Assembly: GCF_900155475.1 (NCBI RefSeq)
Contig: NZ_FXAM01000002.1
Span: 1 to 64,000 of the forward strand
Direction of reading: 5' to 3'
Source: Methylomagnum ishizawai
Lineage (GTDB): Bacteria > Pseudomonadota > Gammaproteobacteria > Methylococcales > Methylococcaceae
Length of the DNA: 64,000 bases
The position numbers and the translations under genes are program-made. Below are positions 1 through 7,639 of the stretch, piece after piece. A model generated the notes under the pieces. It saw only the letters and a list, made by a program, of their open reading frames with translations, made no database searches and was not told where the DNA came from. How positions within the stretch are numbered: position 1 is the first letter of the stretch; the number at the start of each line of letters is the position of its first letter.

Positions 1-198
1 CGCTTTCAGGGTGCCCACCGCCCGCAGGCTGGAGCGCCATTCCTCATAGCGGGCCGTGGCCGTGGACACCGTTTGGGGCGGATGTCCGTGTTCGGCGAGG
101 TACTGCTTGATCATCTTGTTTTTGAACGCGATGAAGCCGAACACCGCCCCCAAGACCAAACCGACCACCAGGAGCATGATGAGCATCCGCTTGATCAT
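1..198 (-). CDS. RND efflux membrane fusion protein, N-terminal part only (runs off the window)
   Basis: The minus strand opens an ATG at 198 that reads through to base 1, giving the first 66 residues of a protein. A hydrophobic anchor spans roughly residues 4-26 and is followed by PPQTVSTATARYEEWRSS and then VGTLKA, which resembles the start of MexA/AcrA-type periplasmic adaptors (the 'V.v..a....w......GtL.A' region). Its ATG overlaps the stop of the outer-membrane factor gene by 4 bases (ATGA), so both belong to one operon. By family knowledge the adaptor would link an inner-membrane RND pump to the NodT-type channel. The rest lies outside the window, so substrate and pump partner cannot be judged. 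Confidence 0.8.
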   Translation of the reverse strand, partial: MIKRMLIMLLVVGLVLGAVFGFIAFKNKMIKQYLAEHGHPPQTVSTATARYEEWRSSLRAVGTLKA

Positions 199-1736
199 GG
201 GCGCGCACCGCCTCGGGAATGCACGGAATCCGGCATGGTTAATTCTCCGTTTTGTCTGTGGGGGGAGTGGTGGGGGGGCGTGCGGTTCCACCAACCGCCG
301 CCCAAGGCTTGGAACAGGGCCGCGCTGTCGCCGAGCAGGGTGGCGCGGGCCTTGATCCAGCCGAGTTGCGCCTGTTTATAGTTGCGCTGGCTATCGAGCA
401 GGGCCAGATAGCTCAAACCGCCGGTTTCGGACTGGGCTTGGGCCAAGGTCAGGTTTTCTTGGGCGATTTGCACGCTGGAGGCCTGCACTTCCAGGGTTTG
501 GTGGTCGGCTTCCAGGTTCTTCAGGGTGTTGGCGACATCCTGGAAAGCCTGGAGGACGCTGCTGCGGTATTTGGCGGCGGCCTGCTGGAAACCAGCGATG
601 GCCGCTTGCTGGGCGTGGGTGTTCTTGCCCCACTCGAACAAGGGCTGGGCCAGGTTCAAGCCCACGCCCCAAATCCCCGAACCCGGCATCAGCAACTGGC
701 TGGCCTGGGTGGCGAAGCTGCCCAGGTCGGCTTTGAGGCTGATGTCGGGGAACATTTTGGCGGTCGCCACCCCGACCTGGGCGCTGGCGGAATGGGCGGC
801 GGCTTCGGCGCTACGCACGTCGGGCCGCTGTTCGACCAGCTTCAAAGGCACGCTGAGGGGGAGCTCGGTGGGTGCCTGTAGGTCGTCCAGGGTGAATTCC
901 TCCGGCAGGGGTTCCCCCGGAAAGCGTCCGGTCAACACCGCCAATTGGTGGCGGGATTGGGCGAGTTGTTGGCGTAGGGCGATGAGGTTGGCTTGGGATT
1001 CGTTGAAGGCGGAGGCCTGCGACAGGACCGCCGATTCGGCCACGGCCCCGAGTTGGGCCTGTTGCCGCAGGATGTCCAGCCCTTGCCGCTGGAGTTCGGC
1101 CAGTTCTTCCAAGCTGGCGAGTTGCCCCCTGAGCGAGGCTTCTTGGACCGCATTGGCGACGATATTCCCGGCCAAGGTCAGGTAGGCGGCTTCCAGCTGG
1201 AAGCGTTGATACTCTTCTTGGGCGGTTTGATCTTCGATCTGCCGCCTGACCTTGCCGAACAGATCGACGGTATAGGACACGCTGGCGGAAATATCGTAGA
1301 TGGCGAAACGGTAATCGGGGCCGTTAGGATTACCGAACATGCCGGAGGCGATGGACTGGTAGCGGGACATGGCCGAGGCTTGGAACGAAGGCAAGGTACC
1401 GCTTTGCTGCGAGGCCAGGTTTTCCCGGACCTGGGCCAGCGAAGCCTGGGCGGAGGCGAGGTCGGGGTTGTTGATGAAAGCCCGCTCGATCAAGCCTTTC
1501 AGTTCGTGGGAGCGGAACAAGGTCCACCATTCGGCGGGGATATCCCGTCCCACCCTGATGCGCTGACTTGGGGGCGTGACGGGCCGCACGCCAGTATAGC
1601 TAGCGGCGGTGGACAGTTCGGGACGGCGGAAATCCGGGCCTAGCGTACATCCCTGGATCAATGCCGCGCAAGACACGGCAATGAGCGACCATTTCGCTGC
1701 TAGGAATGAATGGGTGGGAGGGTTGTTATGTTTCAC
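195..1736 (-). CDS. NodT-family RND efflux outer-membrane lipoprotein
   Basis: This 513-residue protein has a lipoprotein signal with lipobox LIQG-C (Cys30), followed by TLGPDFRRPE, the classic start of TolC-like outer-membrane factors of the OprM/NodT group. Two TolC-type repeats follow, with long helical stretches rich in Gln and Ala, as expected for a trimeric periplasmic tunnel. The gene lies directly upstream of, and overlaps by 4 bases, a membrane fusion protein gene, so the two form the start of a tripartite efflux operon leaving the window on the left. Its proximity to the polyketide island makes product export conceivable, but that is inference: about 800 bases of apparently empty DNA and two unrelated small genes separate them. 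Confidence 0.9.
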   Translation of the reverse strand: MKHNNPPTHSFLAAKWSLIAVSCAALIQGCTLGPDFRRPELSTAASYTGVRPVTPPSQRIRVGRDIPAEWWTLFRSHELKGLIERAFINNPDLASAQASLAQVRENLASQQSGTLPSFQASAMSRYQSIASGMFGNPNGPDYRFAIYDISASVSYTVDLFGKVRRQIEDQTAQEEYQRFQLEAAYLTLAGNIVANAVQEASLRGQLASLEELAELQRQGLDILRQQAQLGAVAESAVLSQASAFNESQANLIALRQQLAQSRHQLAVLTGRFPGEPLPEEFTLDDLQAPTELPLSVPLKLVEQRPDVRSAEAAAHSASAQVGVATAKMFPDISLKADLGSFATQASQLLMPGSGIWGVGLNLAQPLFEWGKNTHAQQAAIAGFQQAAAKYRSSVLQAFQDVANTLKNLEADHQTLEVQASSVQIAQENLTLAQAQSETGGLSYLALLDSQRNYKQAQLGWIKARATLLGDSAALFQALGGGWWNRTPPHHSPHRQNGELTMPDSVHSRGGARP

Positions 1737-2553
1737 TAGGGAGCGCTGTTGTTGCTTTATTAACTTCGCCTAGGCATGGGGTATATGGATACCGCTGCCC
1801 CGCTCTTTATTTGAGATCATCCTAGCCTTTCCGGGGTCAGCCCTAATCCCCTGGGCCTCTGGTCCTCTAATTCCCCCTACCCCAAGCCGGTGAAATAATC
1901 CCCCGCTCCTACCACGGTCCAGCGACTCCCGTGACCATTCCGCACGGGGTATCACCGGTTCCTTCCGATGCGTGGGTTTTGAGTGTAGCACGTCGCTTGG
2001 TTTTTCAAGCTTTCCATGTGGCTTGGCGGCATCGGATTAAGTCAACGGTTTTCACAGGCTTATCCGGTTGAAGCGGAGCGGGCGGGTGAAAAAACCCCTT
2101 CCGGCTCCACGGAGGGATTCCGCCTCTTACAAGGATGGGTTTTTGAAAAACCAGGAGGCGCGACAAGGGGTTGGGGTATATTGGTGGATAACGACGCACA
2201 CCCTGTACCGGAAGAACCGCCATGTCCCGAACTGTACCAATGGAACCGGCAGATCGCCACCCATTTTCCGGGCCCGCCGAAGCCCATGGCGACGGGCTTG
2301 GTCCTGTGAGCCTGGGCAGGATCGTGGTGGGCGCTTGCAGCCTGCCAGCGGGGCCGGATCGCCATGCCGAGGACCACCTTTGTGAAATGTGTCTAATTGT
2401 TGCCAGACAGTTTCTAAGCCCGCGCTCCAAAGCGCTTGCCCAAATATACGGGTAAATACATTCCGCTGGCGGGGAGGCTATGCTAGATTTCCCTGCGGGC
2501 GGCAGTGCACGCCTTATCCCGTACCCTTCCCTATAACCCTTTCGAGGCTCCGC
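1737..2553. other. Intergenic stretch without recognisable genes
   Basis: About 800 bases between the efflux operon and the small charged-protein pair. Several overlapping open frames exist on both strands, but they have low-complexity, Pro/Arg/Trp-rich translations, no convincing ribosome binding sites and no recognised family. Composition is more A+T rich than the flanks near 2390-2560. It presumably holds the divergent promoters of the two flanking units; no clear -35/-10 pair could be assigned. Confidence 0.5.
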
Positions 2554-2874
2554 ATGAAACCCATTGAAATCAACAGCGTCGTCAAGTCGGTCACGTTCCT
2601 GACCGCCCAACCCGACGGTACTTACCAGACCGAACGCCTTACCGAGACCGGTCCCCGTAAAAAACAAGCCAAGGCCTTGAGGCCCCTGGAACGCGTGGTC
2701 AGGAAATTGGTGAAGAGCGAACTGGCCGCCGCCAAGGTCTACCTGGAACGGCATGACCGTTCCAACCAGCGCAAGTCGAACGGCTGGTTGAAAGACCTCG
2801 GCAAGAACCTGGGCAAAGCCGTGAAATCGGCCAAGGACAGCGCCAAGCAGCCCAAATTGACCATCGTCCGCTAA
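2554..2874 (+). CDS. Small basic conserved protein (possibly DUF6312-like)
   Basis: A 106-residue, Lys/Arg-rich protein beginning MKPIEINSVVKSVTFLT. The open frame extends upstream, but the ATG at 2554 is preferred because the conserved-looking part begins there. The N-terminal 30 residues look like a small beta unit and the remainder is a basic amphipathic helix with many Lys and Ala (for example KKQAKALRPLERVVRKLVK). It resembles small proteins annotated as DUF6312, but this assignment is from memory and unverified. It lies 23 bases ahead of an acidic-tailed small protein, so the two are probably co-transcribed; opposite charges suggest they may bind each other (inference). No function is known to me. 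Confidence 0.65.
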   Translation: MKPIEINSVVKSVTFLTAQPDGTYQTERLTETGPRKKQAKALRPLERVVRKLVKSELAAAKVYLERHDRSNQRKSNGWLKDLGKNLGKAVKSAKDSAKQPKLTIVR

Positions 2875-2897
2875 CCCCATCCCAGCGAAGCATCACC

Positions 2898-3161
2898 ATG
2901 ACAACCCAAACCTCCGAACAAACCCTGAATGCCGAGGACACCGCGCCCGGCATGATCATCCTCGACGTCGGCACCCAAAATGCCAAGCGCATCAAGAAGC
3001 TGTGCAAGGGCAAGGGCAAGCTGCTCCGCAAGGTCGATGAGGCCGTGGACCAGCTGCGCGACGCGGGCAAAGTCAAGCGGGATGCCCAGGTGGTCCTGGT
3101 CGTGGTCCGCAAGGAAGTCGGCCTGTTCGATTCCGACGACGACGATGACGACGACGATTGA
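2898..3161 (+). CDS. Small protein with poly-aspartate tail (possibly DUF6200-like)
   Basis: An 87-residue protein with a central basic segment, NAKRIKKLCKGKGKLLRKV, then a hydrophobic beta-like segment DAQVVLVVVRKEVGLF, and an uninterrupted run of eight Asp residues at the C-terminus after SD. The core (IILDVGTQNAKRIKKL...GKLL..V) resembles short proteins annotated DUF6200, a tentative recognition. It sits 23 bases downstream of the basic protein and is probably translated with it. The acidic tail could bind metal ions or the basic partner; neither is demonstrated. A hairpin follows the stop codon, between this gene and the convergent acyltransferase. Confidence 0.65.
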   Translation: MTTQTSEQTLNAEDTAPGMIILDVGTQNAKRIKKLCKGKGKLLRKVDEAVDQLRDAGKVKRDAQVVLVVVRKEVGLFDSDDDDDDDD

Positions 3162-3173
3162 AAGCGTCCCGTA

Positions 3174-3199
3174 CCTCCGTGGGTCATGGCCCACGGGGG
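3174..3199. terminator. Hairpin between convergent genes
   Basis: CCGTGGG at 3177-3183 pairs with CCCACGG at 3190-3196 around a 6-base loop, extendable by about three pairs. It lies between the convergent poly-Asp protein gene and the acyltransferase gene, so it could end transcription from either side. There is no T-run, so efficient intrinsic termination is uncertain. Confidence 0.5.
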
Positions 3200-3201
3200 A
3201 T

Positions 3202-4077
3202 TCAGGGACGGCGGGCGATATTCAACGGCGAGGGATGCGCCCGGATTTCCTCCACCATCCGCGACAGCAAGGGTCTCGGGCTCAATTCCTCGAACACCGG
3301 CGCCTCTTCCTGCAATAGATATTGGATGCTTTCCGTCCAGCGCACGCCGTGGTCCAACTGCTGCACCAGGTTATTGGCGACCTCGTCGTCGCGGTAAGGC
3401 AGGGCGGAAAAATTGGCGATCACCGGCACCATCAGCGGCGCGAAGGCAAAATCCGCGATGAAGGCGGCGAAGGCGCTTTTCATGGCCCCCATATAGCGCG
3501 AGTGAAAAGCGGTGCGGACATTGAGCGGCACCGCCCGCGCGCCCCTGGCCTCGAACAAACCGGCCAGCCGCCGCAAATCCGCCTCGGGACCGGATAGGAC
3601 GGTCTGCGTGGGGGTATTGAGATTGGCCGCGTCCACGCTGTCGATACCCGATTCCGCGAACACCGCCGCGATGTCCCCACGGCTGGGGCCGATCACGGCC
3701 AACATCCCGCCGCCGCTCAATGCCCCCATCAAGGCACCGCGCTTCTGGACCAGTCGCAAGCCGTCGGCGAAACTGAACGCCTCGGCGATCAACAGGGCGT
3801 TATATTCGCCCAGGCTGTGCCCGGCGGCGAAATCCGGTGCCCGGCCCAAGCTGTCGCGCCGCTGGTAATAGGCCAGGGCACCGACGGTATACAGCGCCGG
3901 TTGGGTATAGGCAGTATCGGCCAGTTGGTCGCCGGGGTCTTCGAGGCACAGCCGCCGCAGCGAATAGCCTAGGATATCCTCGGCTTCCTCCACCACCTGG
4001 GGATAGGCATCGAACAAGTCCGCGCCCATGCCACGCATTTGGGCACCTTGTCCCGGTGCCAAGAAAATCAAAGTCAT
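3202..4077 (-). CDS. Discrete malonyl-CoA:ACP acyltransferase (trans-AT)
   Basis: A 291-residue FabD-type acyltransferase that loads malonyl units onto carrier proteins. The oxyanion/start motif APGQGAQ lies at residues 7-13, the nucleophile Ser88 sits in GHSLGEY, the malonyl-carboxylate-binding Arg113 is in QKRG, and the partner His192 is in AFHSR. All catalytic features are intact and the length matches stand-alone acyltransferases. Its ATG overlaps the stop of the second acyltransferase-like gene by 4 bases, so the two are translationally coupled. The setting next to an HMG-CoA-synthase cassette and a PfaD reductase indicates a trans-acting AT of a trans-AT polyketide pathway rather than the housekeeping FabD. 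Confidence 0.88.
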   Translation of the reverse strand: MTLIFLAPGQGAQMRGMGADLFDAYPQVVEEAEDILGYSLRRLCLEDPGDQLADTAYTQPALYTVGALAYYQRRDSLGRAPDFAAGHSLGEYNALLIAEAFSFADGLRLVQKRGALMGALSGGGMLAVIGPSRGDIAAVFAESGIDSVDAANLNTPTQTVLSGPEADLRRLAGLFEARGARAVPLNVRTAFHSRYMGAMKSAFAAFIADFAFAPLMVPVIANFSALPYRDDEVANNLVQQLDHGVRWTESIQYLLQEEAPVFEELSPRPLLSRMVEEIRAHPSPLNIARRP

Positions 4078-5033
4078 CGGCGGACCTCTGGAGATAGGGC
4101 GGTTTCGAGTTGGGCCAGGGTGTCGAGATTACGGCCAAAGCGGTTCATGGCGGCGAAAGCCGGGACCGATGGCCCGAGGATTTGCCGCACGAAGGCCGCC
4201 AGGGTTCCGGTCGGGCTGCAATCCACGAAAATCCGGGGTTCCGCCGCCCACAGGTTGACGACGAGGTCGCGGAACCGCAGCAGGCCGCGGGCGGTGCGCC
4301 AAAAATACAGGGCGTCGTACTGGTGGACGCGGCCCGCGAGCAGGCTCGAATAAATAGGATAGGCCGGCTCCCGGAAACGGAGCTGCGCGACATGGGCAGC
4401 GTAACCGGGTTCCGCCGGGTCCAGCAAGGCGCCATGGAAGCCGTAGCGCACCGGCAACCGCGCCCAGCTGACATCCAAGCGGCCCAACCGGTCCACCAAG
4501 GCATCGAACCGGGCCAGGGACGTGGTGACCACGAAATGCCGGGGGGAATTGATGCAACCGATTTCGGCCAATTCGGCGAGTTCGGGATGCTCCAGCCACA
4601 GGGCGGGAGAACCCAGCACCGCCACCATCGCGGCTTGGGGCGCTTGCCGCATCACATGCCGGGAGTGCGCCCGCAACACGCCGAGGGTTTGGCCCAGGTC
4701 CAACGCGCCCGCCACAACCGCCGCCGTGAATTCGCCTAAGCTATACCCGGCCAGCGCGGCGGGCCGGAGACCCCGCGCCAACAAGCATTGCGCCAGCGCA
4801 TAGCCCTGGGCCAGTAGAACCAGGTTGGTTGCTTCGAGGTCGTCGTAACCGTCGCTCTCGTCCATCGGACGGCCAAACACGCTGTCCACCAGGGAGCCGC
4901 CGCCCACGGGACCGGCCAAGGCGGCGCATTCGTCGAAAGCCGCCCGGTAGGCCGGATCGGTGGCATAAAGCTCCGCTCCCATTTGATAGTATTGGGCACC
5001 CTGCCCCGAAAATAAAAAAATGACCGATGCCAC
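4074..5033 (-). CDS. Acyltransferase homologue, probable proofreading acyl hydrolase (PksD/PedC-like)
   Basis: About 319 residues from a GTG start at 5033 (GTG at 5039 or 5042 also possible); the frame extends upstream but the acyltransferase fold begins IFLFSGQGAQYYQMG. The nucleophile is Ser98 in GYSLGEF, with Tyr replacing the usual His of GHSLG; Arg125 (HSRHVM) and His200 (GFHGALL, instead of AFHS) are kept. The FSGQGxQYYQMG opening is typical, in my recollection, of the acyl-hydrolase branch of trans-AT clusters, which removes stalled acyl groups from carrier proteins. A second acyltransferase remains the alternative. The start overlaps the start of the divergent phosphopantetheinyl transferase, which leaves no room for ordinary promoters unless that gene starts later. 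Confidence 0.8.
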   Translation of the reverse strand: MASVIFLFSGQGAQYYQMGAELYATDPAYRAAFDECAALAGPVGGGSLVDSVFGRPMDESDGYDDLEATNLVLLAQGYALAQCLLARGLRPAALAGYSLGEFTAAVVAGALDLGQTLGVLRAHSRHVMRQAPQAAMVAVLGSPALWLEHPELAELAEIGCINSPRHFVVTTSLARFDALVDRLGRLDVSWARLPVRYGFHGALLDPAEPGYAAHVAQLRFREPAYPIYSSLLAGRVHQYDALYFWRTARGLLRFRDLVVNLWAAEPRIFVDCSPTGTLAAFVRQILGPSVPAFAAMNRFGRNLDTLAQLETALSPEVRR

Positions 5034-5823
5034 TGCCACCACCGTTGCGAAAGATTCCCAGGCGACCGGCCCATCCGCCCTGGAGACGGTGAGGATCGCG
5101 CTGCATACCCTAATCCCGGACGGGGAGAAGGGTGGAACCGGTTGGATCGATATGGGCCTGCTCGACACGGCGGAACGCGAACGCGCCGCCCGCTTCGTAT
5201 TCACGCGGGACCGCTGGTCCTACACGGCGGCCCATAGCCTGTTGCGGGCCATGCTGGCCCAATTCCACGGACTGCCGCCCTTGGCGTGGCGCTTCCGCAC
5301 CCAGCCCCATGGACGGCCAGAAATCGATCCCGCCTGTGGGATCGCGCCCGCGCCCCGTTTCAATATCACCCACACCCATGGCCTTGCCGCCTGCGCCTTG
5401 ACGGTGGACGCCCCCCCCGCCGACCTCGAATTCGGGGTCGATGCGGAATGCCTGGAGCGCTCGCCGGACGCCCTGGCGCTCGCCGAACGCTTTTGTTCGG
5501 CACGGGAAGCCGCTTGGCTCGGTTCACTGCCGCCGGAAGCGCGGCAGGGCGAATTCCTGAGGCTGTGGACGCTCAAGGAAGCGGTCGCCAAGGCCACCGG
5601 ACTCGGCCTGCACCTCGATTTCCGGGCTTTTGATTGTAGCGTAAATCCCCCGCATGTTCGGTTCGCCGGGCCGGTGCCAGACACCGGCCCGGACTGGGAA
5701 CTACACCACTGGTTCGTTCCTCCACGCCATTGGCTGTCCCTGGCCGTCCGCCGCCCGCCGGGAATTCGGATCGAACTTACCCTCCGGCATCTGCGCGGTA
5801 TGCCCCCATCCCAGCCGATCTAA
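5020..5823 (+). CDS. Sfp-type 4'-phosphopantetheinyl transferase
   Basis: A 267-residue enzyme that transfers the phosphopantetheine arm of CoA to carrier proteins. Seen are the FNITHTHGL segment (residues 115-123), the Mg-binding FGVDAE (Asp141, Glu143) and the WTLKEAVAK motif (Trp183, Lys186, Glu187), all diagnostic of the Sfp/AcpT superfamily. The ATG at 5020 lacks a Shine-Dalgarno sequence and overlaps the divergent acyl-hydrolase gene by 14 bases; a GTG at 5089 preceded by GGAG would remove the overlap and still include the whole domain. It heads the plus-strand run and would activate the small acyl carrier protein at its far end and any remote synthase. Confidence 0.9.
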   Translation: MTDATATTVAKDSQATGPSALETVRIALHTLIPDGEKGGTGWIDMGLLDTAERERAARFVFTRDRWSYTAAHSLLRAMLAQFHGLPPLAWRFRTQPHGRPEIDPACGIAPAPRFNITHTHGLAACALTVDAPPADLEFGVDAECLERSPDALALAERFCSAREAAWLGSLPPEARQGEFLRLWTLKEAVAKATGLGLHLDFRAFDCSVNPPHVRFAGPVPDTGPDWELHHWFVPPRHWLSLAVRRPPGIRIELTLRHLRGMPPSQPI

Positions 5824-5826
5824 ACC

Positions 5827-7623
5827 ATGCGCCCAACCTTCATCAGGGTCGAAAAGCCCAAGCACAAACTACTCAATCCCGAGTACTGCCCCACCCCGCT
5901 GCTGCCGCCCTCCCAACGTCCGCCGATCCAGGTCTTGGCACTCGACCAACACCACCAATACGGCATCCTGACCGTCTTGTTCCGCTTCGCGGGCTTTGGC
6001 CTCGACCGGCTCGGCGACAAGTTGCGGGGCCGTTCCAACCCCCTGCGCTCGGCGGTCGCCGCCCGCGAATTGTTCCAGGGCCTCGGCGGGCTGTGGATCA
6101 AGCTCGGGCAGTTGCTCTCGCTACGCTCGGATGTGCTATCCGATGAGATGTGCGACCAGCTCTCGCAGTTGCTCTATGCCAACATCGGCTTTCCCGGCTC
6201 CGTGGTCCGGGAAGCTATCGAACGGGAACTCGGTTGCCCGGTGGAAAAGATTTTTTCCCGGTTCGAAGACGCACCGCTAGCCGCCGCCTCCATCGCCCAG
6301 GTCCACCGGGCGGTGCTGCGCCAGGAAGGCGTGCCAGTGGTGGTTAAGCTGCTGCGGCCCAATGTGATCGAGGCGTTCCGCCGCGACATGTCCTTGCTGC
6401 GGATGGTGGTTGGGTTCCTCACCGCCTTGCTGCCGGTCGGCCATATGCGGCTCAACGAAGCCTTGGACGAACTCGACGCCATGGTCGAGGAAGAACTCGA
6501 CTACGCCTACGAAGCCTCGAACAGCCGCCGCCTGCGTAAAAACCTACGCCGCCACAAAGTCTATGTGCCCTATCTGTTCCGGCGCTACTGCACCGGGAAA
6601 CTGCTGGTCATGGAGGAAATCCAGGGGGTGTTGATGAGCGAGGCCATCGCGGTTTCCAAGCAAGACCCGGAACGCTTCGACGCCTGGTGCGAAGAAAACG
6701 CGGTCGAACCGCGCAAGGTGGCGCAGCATTTGTTCCTGTCGAACATGCGGCAATTGATCGAGGACAACCTGTTCCATGGCGACATGCATCCGGGCAACAT
6801 CATCCTGCTACGCAACAACCGCTATGCCCTGATCGATTTCGGCACCATCGGCGCGCTCGACCCGGATTTCCTGCAAATCTATTTCGGCGTGTTGCAGGCG
6901 GCCAACCAGCGTGCTTACGGGAAGGCGGCCGATCTTTCCCTGCACATGTGCACGGAGATACCCCAGTTCAATATCGGCAAGATGCGGAGCGAATTGATCA
7001 GCGCCATCAAGCTCTGGCAGGCCCGTAGCGGGATGGAAACCCTGGGCTACCACGACCGTTCGCTCGGGGCTTCCGGCAAGATCATGGGCCAGGTGTTCGC
7101 CAAGTACCAGCTACAAGTGAGTTGGGCCGCCCTACGCATGGCGCGGACCTGGGGCACGCTGGATACTTCGCTGGCCTATTTCGATCCCGAGATGAATCAC
7201 CGCCGGATGTTTTCCCGCTATCTGAAAGCCGCCGACCAGAGGCGGCGCAAGAACGCCGTCAAAAAAATCCGCGAAGGCTTCATGAGTACCCTACAAACCG
7301 CCAATGAATACCGGGTTCTGCTGGAACCCATCGCCCAGCGGGCGACCATCGCCTATAAGCAGAAATTGAACAAGATCAGCATGGCGACCACCACGGTCAT
7401 ACGGTTCCTGCTCATCGTCACCTTGCTGGCGATTATCTTCTGTGTCCATGCCTTCCTGCACCAACACTTCTTCGATCTCGGCTATCTGCCCGGCGGGGAA
7501 TTGGTCGATGATTTCCCGTCCATGGAGAAGGAATGGTTTGTCGTGGCCCTGTTCGGCCTGGGCTTGGTTACGGGCTTGTTGCGGCGGCTGCTCAGGATCG
7601 CCAGTTCCGCCTATCTGCGCTGA
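5827..7623 (+). CDS. AarF/UbiB-family atypical kinase
   Basis: A 598-residue protein of the ABC1/UbiB/AarF family. The signature KLGQLLSLRSD is at residues 92-102, the Ala-rich nucleotide loop APLAAASIAQVH at 149-160, followed by a catalytic loop HGDMHPGN and a DFG motif. Two hydrophobic helices near the C-terminus (about 515-540 and 570-590) anchor it in the membrane, as in UbiB. The family supports ubiquinone biosynthesis or lipid handling. Here it starts 3 bases after the phosphopantetheinyl transferase stop and precedes PfaD, inside the polyketide run, so it may be a pathway-specific copy; its part in the chemistry is unknown. Confidence 0.85.
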   Translation: MRPTFIRVEKPKHKLLNPEYCPTPLLPPSQRPPIQVLALDQHHQYGILTVLFRFAGFGLDRLGDKLRGRSNPLRSAVAARELFQGLGGLWIKLGQLLSLRSDVLSDEMCDQLSQLLYANIGFPGSVVREAIERELGCPVEKIFSRFEDAPLAAASIAQVHRAVLRQEGVPVVVKLLRPNVIEAFRRDMSLLRMVVGFLTALLPVGHMRLNEALDELDAMVEEELDYAYEASNSRRLRKNLRRHKVYVPYLFRRYCTGKLLVMEEIQGVLMSEAIAVSKQDPERFDAWCEENAVEPRKVAQHLFLSNMRQLIEDNLFHGDMHPGNIILLRNNRYALIDFGTIGALDPDFLQIYFGVLQAANQRAYGKAADLSLHMCTEIPQFNIGKMRSELISAIKLWQARSGMETLGYHDRSLGASGKIMGQVFAKYQLQVSWAALRMARTWGTLDTSLAYFDPEMNHRRMFSRYLKAADQRRRKNAVKKIREGFMSTLQTANEYRVLLEPIAQRATIAYKQKLNKISMATTTVIRFLLIVTLLAIIFCVHAFLHQHFFDLGYLPGGELVDDFPSMEKEWFVVALFGLGLVTGLLRRLLRIASSAYLR

Positions 7624-7639
7624 TTCCAGGAGTCCCGGT

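Noticed and set aside
1770-1991. 73-codon minus-strand frame upstream of the efflux gene
   Set aside because: No ribosome binding site, no family, low-complexity translation; treated as non-coding.
3136-3160. GAC/GAT run at the end of the small acidic protein as a possible microsatellite or array
   Set aside because: It is a short in-frame poly-Asp coding run of mixed GAC and GAT codons, not a repeat element.
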